Assembly: GCA_938045585.1 (NCBI GenBank)
Contig: CALIAU010000004.1
Span: 89,534-153,533, forward strand
Direction of reading: 5' to 3'
DNA: 64,000 nt
Origin: an uncultured Saprospiraceae bacterium
Lineage (GTDB): Bacteria; Bacteroidota; Bacteroidia; Chitinophagales; Saprospiraceae
Notes under the pieces: generated by a model
What the model saw: only the letters and a program-made list of their open reading frames with translations
The model's database searches: none
Told to the model about the DNA's origin: nothing
Position numbers and translations under genes: made by a program
Shown here: positions 25,887 to 34,832 of the stretch, piece after piece
Numbering within the stretch: position 1 is the stretch's first letter
How the letters are laid out: each line of letters opens with the position of its first letter

Positions 25887-26444
25887 TTACTCTCCCCAAC
25901 GATAGCCGCCAGAATCTAGGCCTAGCATATCAATAACTCGATCTGTTACGGTGGCATAGACTTCTTCTAGTGTCTTAGGATCTGAGTAAAAGGAAGGGAC
26001 CGCTGGCAAAATAATTCCTCCAGCTAAGCTTACAGTGCGCATATTTTCTATATGGATCAGACTCAGTGGTGTTTCTCTTGTGACTAGAATAAGTTTCCTT
26101 CGCTCCTTTAAAATAACATCGGCGGCTCGTGTCATAAGGTCCGTAGAAACGCCACTTGCAATCCGTCCCAGCACACCCATGGAACATGGACAAACGACCA
26201 TACTTTCATATTGTGCGCTACCTGATGCAAAGGGGGCATTAAAATCATCTGATTCATAGAAATCAAATGGCCAGTCTGCTTTAAGAAATGGTCCTATTTC
26301 TAGCTCCCAATTTACAATTGCATTCTTACTCATGACAATTCCCACCTGCACCGTATTGCCCTGTTGCTTCAATTTTTCCAAAAGAGATTTTGCGTACACA
26401 GAGCCACTGGAGCCGGCGATTCCTAGCACTATTTTTTTCTTCAT
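25887..26444 (-). CDS. ubiX: UbiX-family flavin prenyltransferase
   Basis: The 185-residue flavoprotein has the N-terminal GIAGSSGSVYAKSLLE motif, a VVCPCSMGVLGRIASGVS segment and RETPLSLIHIENM, all hallmarks of UbiX/Pad1. It attaches a dimethylallyl group to FMN to make prenylated FMN, the cofactor of UbiD-type decarboxylases. No ubiD gene is in the window. It lies 34 bp downstream of folC on the same strand and is probably co-transcribed with it. The convergent small secreted-protein gene ends 39 bp away. Confidence 0.92.
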   Translation of the reverse strand: MKKKIVLGIAGSSGSVYAKSLLEKLKQQGNTVQVGIVMSKNAIVNWELEIGPFLKADWPFDFYESDDFNAPFASGSAQYESMVVCPCSMGVLGRIASGVSTDLMTRAADVILKERRKLILVTRETPLSLIHIENMRTVSLAGGIILPAVPSFYSDPKTLEEVYATVTDRVIDMLGLDSGGYRWGE

Positions 26445-26478
26445 AGTATTCTCATAACAAAATTAAAACTAAAGTGTT

Positions 26479-27711
26479 CTACAAGACTTCTGCAACTACA
26501 AAAATACTCCCCACCACCAAGACCAAATCATTTTTATCTGCCTTTCTTTTTGCTGCAGACAATGCCCGTTTTACAGAAGAGTAAGACTTACCTTTATAGT
26601 CTAAGGCATGTAACTCTTTAGCAAGTAGCTGAGCATCTTTTCCACGCGGAATATTTGCTTTAGCAATAAAGTACTCAGCTCGTTTTGGCAAAAGTGCATA
26701 GACCTTAGATGGGTCCTTATCATTTACCATTCCAAATACAATCTTTAGGCTCTTATAGGATAGAGTGTCAATAAAAGCAAACAAAGACTTTAATCCTGCC
26801 TCATTATGCGCGCTATCCACATAGACATCAGGTTTTTTGCTCAAACATTGCCATCTACCTAAATATGCTGTTTTTTTCTTAAAGGACTGCAAACTGGTCT
26901 TTACATACGAAGAATCTAGTTTTAATGATTTATTATTCCTTGAAAGTAGCTTGTACGCACTTAAGGCAGTATTCATATTCTTTTCTAAAAATGGGTCCAG
27001 AAGATGTTTACATGAATCTTGCACTATCTTGTTACGCCCAGCTAGATGTAATATTGCATTTTTAGTCTCAGCTGTCCTTCTAAATACATCTATTACTTCT
27101 TTTTGCTTTTCACCAATAAGTACAGGGATGCCTTTTTTAATAATGCCTGCCTTTTCTTTGGCAATCCGTTTTAATGTATTCCCCAAAAAGCTTGTATGAT
27201 CGAAACTTATGTTTGTAATTATGGATAACTCAGGGATTACAACATTGGTTGAATCTAACCTACCTCCAAGACCAGTTTCTAGAACAAGATAATCTACTGA
27301 CTCCTGAGCAAAATACAAAAACGCCATAGCTACAGTCAATTCAAAAAAGGAGGGTTGAATACCTAATGTATTCCCTTCCAATTGCCATTTCTTTACAAAA
27401 GATTTGACATAGGATTTAGGTATATAGTTAGCATTAATTTTTATGCGTTCTCTAAAGTCTTTGTAATGCGGAGAGGTGTACATACCTACACGCAATCCAT
27501 TACCCTGTAACAAAGCTGCTAAGACGTGTGCCGTACTCCCTTTTCCATTCGTTCCTGCTATATGGATACAGGGCACCTTCTTTTCTGGATGTCCTAACCA
27601 TTTACAAAGTGCTTTGATATTTTTTAGGTCTTTCTTGAATGCCTTCTTACCTTGCCGTTGAAACATAGGTAGTTGTTCCTGTAAATATTGGATGGCGTCA
27701 GAGTACTTCAC
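26479..27711 (-). CDS. folC: Folylpolyglutamate synthase / dihydrofolate synthase
   Basis: The 410-residue Mur-ligase-family protein has the P-loop GTNGKGSTAHVLAALL and the FolC-typical SPHYKDFRERI that follows it. It also has VLETGLGGRLDSTNV, ITNISFDHTSFLG and the C-domain YVDSAHNEAGLKSL. It adds glutamate to dihydropteroate and folates in the cytoplasm. It is the first gene of the folC-ubiX pair; the divergent lycopene cyclase gene starts 46 bp away, so the two share a short promoter region. Confidence 0.93.
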   Translation of the reverse strand: MKYSDAIQYLQEQLPMFQRQGKKAFKKDLKNIKALCKWLGHPEKKVPCIHIAGTNGKGSTAHVLAALLQGNGLRVGMYTSPHYKDFRERIKINANYIPKSYVKSFVKKWQLEGNTLGIQPSFFELTVAMAFLYFAQESVDYLVLETGLGGRLDSTNVVIPELSIITNISFDHTSFLGNTLKRIAKEKAGIIKKGIPVLIGEKQKEVIDVFRRTAETKNAILHLAGRNKIVQDSCKHLLDPFLEKNMNTALSAYKLLSRNNKSLKLDSSYVKTSLQSFKKKTAYLGRWQCLSKKPDVYVDSAHNEAGLKSLFAFIDTLSYKSLKIVFGMVNDKDPSKVYALLPKRAEYFIAKANIPRGKDAQLLAKELHALDYKGKSYSSVKRALSAAKRKADKNDLVLVVGSIFVVAEVL

Positions 27712-27757
27712 TATATTGTTATCTATTTAGCAACTGCAAGATAAACTAAAGTTCACA

Positions 27758-28891
27758 ATGGAAAAATACGATTACATAATCTGTGGCGCAGGTCTAGCAG
27801 GCCTTAGTCTTGCATATAGATTATGTGATAGTGCATTTAGTGATAAACGCATTCTCTTGATTGAAAAAGAGGAGAAAACTAAGAATGACCGTACCTTCTG
27901 CCATTGGTCAACAACAAGAGGTCCCTATGAGGATATCGTATCTAAGCAATGGTCCCAACTCCAGTTTAAATCATTGTCTGTAGATAAAATATTTGATATT
28001 CATCCCTACCAATATAAAATGATCCGCGGGGATGATTTTTATGCGTTTAATTTAAAAAAGATAAAAGAGTCTGCACATATTAGCATCGTTAAAGAACAGA
28101 TTGTTGATATTCAAGAAGGAGAACCCTGCGTAGTTCGAACAGATAAAAATAGTTATGCTGGAAATCATATTTTTAAAACCTATCCAAAAAGTGGAATAGA
28201 TTTTTCTAAAGCACAATATGTAAGCCAGCATTTTATGGGTTGGGTTATTAGAACACAAGAAGATAGCTTCTCCGAAAACCAAGCCACGTTTATGGATTTT
28301 AATATTCCGCAAAAAGGGGAAACACGGTTTATGTATGTACTGCCTACGGATAAGAAAACTGCATTGGTAGAACTAGCGATATTCTCAAATGCTATCTTAA
28401 GTAGACGAGAATACGAAACAATACTTAAAAATTACGTTGAAGAAAATCTTAGCATTTTAAACTATTCCATAGAAGAAAAAGAACAGGGAATAATTCCTAT
28501 GACAAGCTATGATTTTGGCAAACATGACACAAAACATATTAGCCATATAGGAACAGCAAGTGGAGCTGTAAAACCTTCTTCAGGCTATGCCTTTAGTCGC
28601 GTCCAAGAGCAGACAGATCTTATCGCAGATCTCATTAAACAGGGCAGGTCTCTTAACAAAAGTCAGTCGTTGTTTAAATCAAAATACAAGCGCTACGACC
28701 GTACCTTTCTCAATGCAATCTTAACGAACAAAACAAATGGTGAGCAGGTCTTTAGTTTGATGTTTAGCAAGTTAAGCCCGCAACTCATTTTCAAATTTTT
28801 AGATGAAAAAACAAGTCTAACAGAAGAACTAAAATTGTTTACGGCTCCACCTACGCTACCATTTTTGCGAGCGTTCATCGCAGAGATATAG
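27758..28891 (+). CDS. crtY: Lycopene cyclase-family flavoprotein
   Basis: The 377-residue protein has an N-terminal FAD-binding motif (YIICGAGLAGLSLAYRL). A conserved RTFCHW stretch follows, then ATFMDFNIPQKGETRFMYVLP and GTASGAVKPSSGYAFSRVQ, characteristic of CrtY-type lycopene beta-cyclases. These cyclise the ends of lycopene to beta-carotene at the membrane and need reduced FAD. Other carotenoid genes are not adjacent. A pigmented organism is therefore likely. The assignment to beta-cyclisation is by family. Confidence 0.87.
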   Translation: MEKYDYIICGAGLAGLSLAYRLCDSAFSDKRILLIEKEEKTKNDRTFCHWSTTRGPYEDIVSKQWSQLQFKSLSVDKIFDIHPYQYKMIRGDDFYAFNLKKIKESAHISIVKEQIVDIQEGEPCVVRTDKNSYAGNHIFKTYPKSGIDFSKAQYVSQHFMGWVIRTQEDSFSENQATFMDFNIPQKGETRFMYVLPTDKKTALVELAIFSNAILSRREYETILKNYVEENLSILNYSIEEKEQGIIPMTSYDFGKHDTKHISHIGTASGAVKPSSGYAFSRVQEQTDLIADLIKQGRSLNKSQSLFKSKYKRYDRTFLNAILTNKTNGEQVFSLMFSKLSPQLIFKFLDEKTSLTEELKLFTAPPTLPFLRAFIAEI

Positions 28892-28935
28892 AGGTTTAAA
28901 GCAAAAGACGGAAACTAGTCTAAAAATTAGCGCCC

Positions 28936-30600
28936 TTATCGCGCAATCATAAACTTTGAAACCTGCATATTATTAATTCGTATTATATAAATACCATTAA
29001 CAAAATCACTTGTATCAAAATATTTACGACCACCATTTAAACGCATTGGCTCAACCATATTTCGTCCTAGTTGATTCATAATTTCAACATCTACATATTT
29101 CCCAGCTTCCCAAGTAATAGTGACCATGTTGTCAGCAGGATTTGGAAAAACCTGCAAATCAAATTCATTGGACAAATCAATTGTAGGCGTAAGTTTCTCG
29201 CAATTCAAAGGATCATCATCTAGAACAAGTGAACCCTGTGGCGTCAGATCTCTGCCTTCAAAGGCAGCGTAGTCTACAGGATATCTGTCAAGTCTAAATG
29301 TTAGGTTATTATTTATCTCGAGCACATCCCCTTGTGCAACAAAGGCTCCTGCTCGAATAGGTGTCTTATATTCCCATACAATTTCATTATCCGGTGTCAA
29401 CTCAAATGTATATCCAAATCTTCCTGAACATATGAGGAAATTCCCATTCGCTAAGACTTGTAGACTTGATAGCCCACTAGAAAATAAATCAGTTGCTACT
29501 GGATGAAGAAGCGTTAAATCAAAATCATCAGGCCCAAACTTATCTCCATCAAATGGAAACTGGAACTTATACATATCAAATTCTTGATTCCAGATATTTG
29601 CTGTCGAAAAATCTGCTCCTACTCTATTATTGAAAACTCCAATTTTACCAAAATTAGGATTAGATCCAGTAAGAAAATCATCAATAAAGTGAATGTCATG
29701 TGGAAAAAACAATTTTTGATCCGTAGAATCTCCCTGATCATAGGTCTGTGGATTACCCCATCTATACAAAAGATCTCCTCCGCGACCTCCAAATCCTCCT
29801 GTACTTCCAGCAGCTTCTTCCGTCGAAGTGCTATGATCAATTATCCAGGCTTCAGAAAAGGTAGGAACAGACATAACAATCAGATCGTTTGCTTCCTGAT
29901 AATCAATAGAATTCGCATGCATCCAATCTGGATGTCCATCACTCGTATCATAATTGACATCTACTTTCTGTGGTGAATCAGCTACTACTCCAAAATTATC
30001 TTTAGTTTCATCAAAATCTTGAACGAGATGATCCCAGGTATGCCATTCCCATATAATTTCATCTGTTGCCGGATCCCATTCTACTATTTTATCAGGCCAC
30101 ATTTTTGCCTGAGCCAGTGTAGAAGTATCTCTTCCTGCCTGTAAGCATTCTTCCAAAGTTTTCAATTCCCAAACAATCATCAAGATTGTATTATCTCCTG
30201 TTACAGTGAAGTCATGATGTAAACGCTCAAACTCGTCGTTCCTCTCAAAGCTTGCTATTAGATTATTATCCCAATCTCTTACCTCAATAATAGCTCCTCC
30301 TCCACCTGCCCAAATCGGTGAACTGCCTGTAGCTCCAACATCACGTTTAGCCTTAATCATGTTACCATTCGGCATAATATAGGCTGTATTTCCTGGGCGC
30401 CAATTTTCATCATCTTCCCAAACATGCACTACTTCTCCACAATTATCTAATAAATAGACATTTGGTTGATTATGGGGATAGATTAAATTATACCCATCTT
30501 GGGATTTAGCGATATTGTAAGAAAGTAATCCTACCGTATTCTGCGCATAGAGACCAGAACATAGTAAAAAAGTGAAGAGAACTAATGCAAAATTTTTCAT
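28936..30600 (-). CDS. Arylsulfotransferase-like T9SS protein, copy 1
   Basis: The start is set at 30600 (MKNFALVLF), where a signal peptide ends at LYAQ; 554 residues. The body is a propeller of the arylsulfotransferase (ASST) family: DNCGEVVHVWEDDENW, RLHHDFTVTGDNT, DWMHANSIDYQ, FFPHDIHFIDDF and a GRFGYTFELTPDNEIVWEYK repeat end. Family members transfer sulfate between phenols or only bind ligands; which applies is not known, and the catalytic His was not mapped. Residues about 480-554 are a T9SS sorting domain (LQVFPNPADNMVTI). It is the last gene of a four-gene minus-strand run and is paralogous to the gene 56 bp upstream. Confidence 0.87.
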   Translation of the reverse strand: MKNFALVLFTFLLCSGLYAQNTVGLLSYNIAKSQDGYNLIYPHNQPNVYLLDNCGEVVHVWEDDENWRPGNTAYIMPNGNMIKAKRDVGATGSSPIWAGGGGAIIEVRDWDNNLIASFERNDEFERLHHDFTVTGDNTILMIVWELKTLEECLQAGRDTSTLAQAKMWPDKIVEWDPATDEIIWEWHTWDHLVQDFDETKDNFGVVADSPQKVDVNYDTSDGHPDWMHANSIDYQEANDLIVMSVPTFSEAWIIDHSTSTEEAAGSTGGFGGRGGDLLYRWGNPQTYDQGDSTDQKLFFPHDIHFIDDFLTGSNPNFGKIGVFNNRVGADFSTANIWNQEFDMYKFQFPFDGDKFGPDDFDLTLLHPVATDLFSSGLSSLQVLANGNFLICSGRFGYTFELTPDNEIVWEYKTPIRAGAFVAQGDVLEINNNLTFRLDRYPVDYAAFEGRDLTPQGSLVLDDDPLNCEKLTPTIDLSNEFDLQVFPNPADNMVTITWEAGKYVDVEIMNQLGRNMVEPMRLNGGRKYFDTSDFVNGIYIIRINNMQVSKFMIAR

Positions 30601-30656
30601 ATCATTCTTTTGTCTGTAATAATTGTAGCAATTTACCAAATTCTTGTCTAAGGAAA

Positions 30657-32321
30657 TTAACGTTCAACGACAAAAAAGCTGCTAAAACTATTATTTATAC
30701 GAATTATGTAAAGACCTGTTGGGAAACTAGAAACATCGATACTCAATCTATTTGAGGAAATATTTGATTTTGTAAACTGAAGCTCACCTAAAAAACTATA
30801 AATATCTGCTTGCTCCATCTGGTCTCCTTTTAAATCAACGCGAATTAGTTGATCTGCCGGATTAGGAAATATCTGCAATTTTAATTTTTCAATCCCTTCT
30901 GTAGACGTTATTTCCTCACAAAAGCTAGTATTCGGTTCTAGCTCCAGAGTTCCTTTGCTAGACAAATCCCTGCCTTCAAAACCAGGGAAGTCAACAGGAT
31001 AGCGCTTAAACTGAAATGTAGAATTCCTAAATTCATCTACTATATCTCCTTGGGTAACCAAAAATCCATTCCTCAGAGGGGTAATGTATTCCCAAACTAC
31101 CTCATTGTCTGGTGTAATCTCAAACGAATATCCTCTTCTGCCCACACATATTAATACATTCTCATTAGGCAAAACCTGTGCACTTGAAATAGTGGCCGAA
31201 TACATTTTAGTTGTATCTGGATGATGAATAACCCTATCAAATACCTGTGGACTGTAGAGTCCTTCATTCTCTTCAAAACTTAAGCCATTCCAAATACTAA
31301 AATCATAGCCAGGATCCCAGATAACGGCACTTGAGAAGTCTGCACCTACTCGGTTGTTATACGCACTAATCTTTTTATAATGTATGTTTGAATCATCTAT
31401 AAAGTCATCTACCCAATTTACATCATGCGGAAAAAACAACTGCTTGTCGTCTAGAGTCCCCATTTCATAAGAAAATGGATTACCCCATCTATACACCAAA
31501 TCTCCACCTCGATTCGCTCTTCCCCCAACACTGCCTCTTGCTTCTTCTGTGGTTGTACTATGATCAATTACCCAAGCTTCATGAAAATATGGAACGGACA
31601 ATAAAATGAGTTGCCTATCAGAATCATAATCAATCGAATTTATATGAAGCCAATCCTCGTCACCGTTATTTGTATATCTATTTACATGAATTTTATTAAA
31701 ATTCTCTTCGAGGACTCCATAATTCAACTTTGTAGAATCAAAATCTTGTATAAGATGATCCCAAACAAACCATTCCCATATTATGGAATCCGTTTCTGGA
31801 TCCCATTCCATTATTTTTTCAGAAAGCACTACTTCATCTTGCATAAGACTGGTGTCACGACCAGCCTCATGGCACTCTAATTTAGTCTTAAGGTCCCAAG
31901 ACACCATCAACACAGTTCCATTATCTGTCAGAGCAATATCATGATGTAATCGTTGTAAAGAATCATTGGCAAAAAAACTAGCAATCAAATTATTATCCCA
32001 GTCTCTTACTTCTACTGTTTCTGCACGACCACTCACAGTAATGGGACCTTCAATAACTCTATTCCGTTTTGTCTTAACCAAATTACCATTTGGCATCAAA
32101 TAGGCAGAATTCCCTGGCCGAAAATGTTCTTCATCCTCCCAGATATGGACGATTTCTCCACAATTGTTTAATAAATATACATTTGCTTGATCATGTGGAT
32201 ACAATAAATTATATCCGTCATATGCTTTGTTAGCATTATAAGAAATAAGACCAACCGTATTTTGAGCTAAACAAAAAGCTGAGTAAAAAACAAACACTTG
32301 AAGGAGCAAAGCAGTACGCAT
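30657..32321 (-). CDS. Arylsulfotransferase-like T9SS protein, copy 2
   Basis: The start is set at 32321 (MRTALLLQVF), 554 residues, the same length as its downstream paralogue. The signal peptide ends at CLAQ. The same motifs occur in the same order: NNCGEIVHIWEDEEHF, RLHHDIALTDNGT, DWLHINSIDYD, FFPHDVNWVDDF and GRRGYSFEITPDNEVVWEYI. A T9SS sorting domain (LQIFPNPADQLIRV) ends the protein. Tandem duplication followed by divergence is clear. It begins 28 bp after the PfkB-kinase stop, so the secreted proteins are probably made with the symporter and kinase. Confidence 0.87.
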   Translation of the reverse strand: MRTALLLQVFVFYSAFCLAQNTVGLISYNANKAYDGYNLLYPHDQANVYLLNNCGEIVHIWEDEEHFRPGNSAYLMPNGNLVKTKRNRVIEGPITVSGRAETVEVRDWDNNLIASFFANDSLQRLHHDIALTDNGTVLMVSWDLKTKLECHEAGRDTSLMQDEVVLSEKIMEWDPETDSIIWEWFVWDHLIQDFDSTKLNYGVLEENFNKIHVNRYTNNGDEDWLHINSIDYDSDRQLILLSVPYFHEAWVIDHSTTTEEARGSVGGRANRGGDLVYRWGNPFSYEMGTLDDKQLFFPHDVNWVDDFIDDSNIHYKKISAYNNRVGADFSSAVIWDPGYDFSIWNGLSFEENEGLYSPQVFDRVIHHPDTTKMYSATISSAQVLPNENVLICVGRRGYSFEITPDNEVVWEYITPLRNGFLVTQGDIVDEFRNSTFQFKRYPVDFPGFEGRDLSSKGTLELEPNTSFCEEITSTEGIEKLKLQIFPNPADQLIRVDLKGDQMEQADIYSFLGELQFTKSNISSNRLSIDVSSFPTGLYIIRINNSFSSFFVVER

Positions 32322-32349
32322 TATTTTTTTATTGATCAAAATAAAAATA

Positions 32350-33180
32350 CTAAAATAAGTCCATATGTTCATCAACCCTCTCCTTCCACTCCTTCGTATT
32401 CGGAATACTTTCTATACCCTCTCTTTCTACACATAGTGAAGCAAGACAGTGACCTGCTACAATGGCATCGCGCACATTTTGCGTTTTTGAAAATTCTAGG
32501 CAAAAGCCTGTCGCAAAAATATCTCCAGCTCCTGTAGGGTCAATGAGTCGCGCAGGGTAAGCTGGAACAAAAATTTCTTTACCCTCACAGAAACATCGTG
32601 CTCCCTTTGACCCATTTGTAATGATGAGAACTTTTGAAACCGAAATTAATTCTTCCAACTTTTCGTCAAGATTGGGAATATCTTCATCACTTAATATTAC
32701 AACATCGGCCAAGCGCAAAACATTAAAATCCATTTCCTTATAATAAACTTCCTTTTTTTCATTCCGTGTTCTTAACCAACCCTGGATTGTCATGCAAACA
32801 AGACTGTCCGAACTAAAATTGGGACCAATCACAAGTTCGTCCGCTAAAGGGCAGAGGTGGAGAATTTTTGCTTCTTCCTTGCTTATAAAGCTATCTAGAT
32901 GAATTTTACTTGCTATCGAATGTAGAATCTGTGTCCTACTCTCTCCCACATAGCGATTTTCAAAAATTGTCGATCGTACGGAGGGCATAACGACACAATA
33001 ATCAAGTCTAGACAATACCTCTCTAAATTCATATCGTTCATCATAACTTGTTATTACACCTGAAGAATAGCCAAGGTGTTTTGCATACAAACTACAATAT
33101 GCAGCAGAACCTCCCATGACAAATCCGGATTGCATCATATCCATACACACATGTCCAACACATAAGTAATCTAAATTCAT
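32350..33180 (-). CDS. PfkB/ribokinase-family carbohydrate kinase
   Basis: The start is set at 33180 (MNLDYLCVGHVCMD), overlapping the symporter stop by one base (TGATG); 276 residues. The N-terminal FVMGGSAAYCSLYAKHLG and C-terminal DPTGAGDIFATGF, with the catalytic Asp, are PfkB signatures. It phosphorylates a sugar, nucleoside or polyol using ATP. Coupling to the symporter suggests it acts on the imported compound. The substrate is not predictable from the sequence. Confidence 0.88.
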   Translation of the reverse strand: MNLDYLCVGHVCMDMMQSGFVMGGSAAYCSLYAKHLGYSSGVITSYDERYEFREVLSRLDYCVVMPSVRSTIFENRYVGESRTQILHSIASKIHLDSFISKEEAKILHLCPLADELVIGPNFSSDSLVCMTIQGWLRTRNEKKEVYYKEMDFNVLRLADVVILSDEDIPNLDEKLEELISVSKVLIITNGSKGARCFCEGKEIFVPAYPARLIDPTGAGDIFATGFCLEFSKTQNVRDAIVAGHCLASLCVEREGIESIPNTKEWKERVDEHMDLF

Positions 33181-34715
33181 CAAAAGAAAATTATATACAT
33201 TGTTATAGTAGCTAAACAAAGAAATATACTCCAATACTTAACCAATGGACTTGGCTTTAAACTATAATCATACTTCACCGGAAGAGGCTGCGGATTTATG
33301 CGAGGCGCAACTAGGGTCCAAACTACTACAACTGTCAAAATCGATAAAAGTGTCAGTGCCATGCTGTGCAAAAATGCTAAATTAGGAAAAGCAAATAGAA
33401 AAAATCCGTAAATAGGAAAGTTTAGAATCATCCCAGCAAAGGCCGCATTGGATGGCACTTTTTTCCAAAATATCCCCGCTAGAAAAGCGACAACGACTCC
33501 AGACTGTAAAAAGCCCCAGTACTGTTGAATAAACAAATATAAGCCCCCCTCAAAACTTGCAATAATAGGTGCCCACAAGCAGGCCGCAAACATCAAAATT
33601 AACGTAACCACTTTTCCAATTTTTACTAATCTGTTCGCATTTTCAGTTTTAGCAAAATAGGGCTTATAAATATCTAAGGTAAATATGGTAGCTGCACTAT
33701 TTAGCAAACTATCCAAGGTACTCAGGGTCGCACCAAACAAGGCAGCAAGCATCACTCCTACCATACCTGCAGGTAATAGATTTTTGATCAATATTGGAAA
33801 TGCTTCATCTGGATTAGTTACCTGATCTCCATATAATTCGAATGCCATAATACCAGGAAAAATAATTATGAAGGGTATAATCAATTTTAAGCTTGCTCCA
33901 AAAAGCACACCCTTCTGGCCCTCCTCTAAGTTTTTTGCGCCAAGTGCACGTTGCATTATAAACTGATTCATCCCCCAATAAAATAAATTGGGTATCCACA
34001 TACCTCCAAAAAACACAGCTAGCCAAGGAAGTTCTGGATGATCAAGCGGTAAGACAGTATGTAGACGTCCCTCTGATAATTTTACAAACTCTCCCACTCC
34101 TCCAATTTCTTTAAACCCCAGCACTGTAACAATCAAACCTCCTATGAGTAAAGCTGTTCCCTGGATAACATCTGACCACACCACTGCCTTTAAGCCTCCA
34201 TAAAAAGTATACAGTCCTGCAATAATCCCCACTCCCCAAACTCCATATAGTAGAGGTAAATCAAAAATTGTTTCTAAAGCAAGTGCCCCAGCATACAATA
34301 CAGTAGCTATGGTAACACCCACATAGAAAATGAGCATACAAACAGACATAAAGGTTCTACACTTTCTATCGAAGCGATGCTCTAGATATTCTGGCATAGT
34401 ATATATGCCCAAACGTAAAAATCGAGGCAATAAAAACAAGGCAGTAATGACGAGTGTAAATACTGCTATCCACTCCCAACTTGCAATTGCCAATCCTACC
34501 TCTGTTCTAAACCCCTGCCCAGCCTGACCTATAAAATGTTCTGAAGAAATATTAGATGCGACTAAGGAAAGTCCAATGACCCACCAGGACAAATCTCTTC
34601 CTGCTAAGAAATAATCCTCTGAGGTTTCTCTCTTACGTGATACATATAAGGAGACAGCTATGACAAAGGCCAAGAAACCAAAAAAGCAGAGGTAGTCTAA
34701 GTTAGTAAATTGCAC
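33180..34715 (-). CDS. SSS-family sodium/solute symporter
   Basis: The 511-residue membrane protein starts at GTG (MQFTNLDYLCFFG) and has about 13 helices. SSF signatures include FLAGRDLSWWVIGLSLVASNISSEHFIGQAG and YTFYGGLKAVVWSDVIQG, as in sugar transporters related to SglT. It takes up a solute with sodium, as suits a marine cell. It is the first gene of the probable operon symporter-pfkB-ASST-ASST. The divergent T9SS gene lies 117 bp away. Confidence 0.9.
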   Translation of the reverse strand: MQFTNLDYLCFFGFLAFVIAVSLYVSRKRETSEDYFLAGRDLSWWVIGLSLVASNISSEHFIGQAGQGFRTEVGLAIASWEWIAVFTLVITALFLLPRFLRLGIYTMPEYLEHRFDRKCRTFMSVCMLIFYVGVTIATVLYAGALALETIFDLPLLYGVWGVGIIAGLYTFYGGLKAVVWSDVIQGTALLIGGLIVTVLGFKEIGGVGEFVKLSEGRLHTVLPLDHPELPWLAVFFGGMWIPNLFYWGMNQFIMQRALGAKNLEEGQKGVLFGASLKLIIPFIIIFPGIMAFELYGDQVTNPDEAFPILIKNLLPAGMVGVMLAALFGATLSTLDSLLNSAATIFTLDIYKPYFAKTENANRLVKIGKVVTLILMFAACLWAPIIASFEGGLYLFIQQYWGFLQSGVVVAFLAGIFWKKVPSNAAFAGMILNFPIYGFFLFAFPNLAFLHSMALTLLSILTVVVVWTLVAPRINPQPLPVKYDYSLKPSPLVKYWSIFLCLATITMYIIFF

Positions 34716-34832
34716 GTATCAAATTTTAATCCGTATGTCATACAATGTAAGTTTTATTTCTGATAGAAAAAATTGGCTTTATCTAAGTCCTATTTTAGCC
34801 TAATTTTTTATCTTTTTGGAAATTTACTAACT

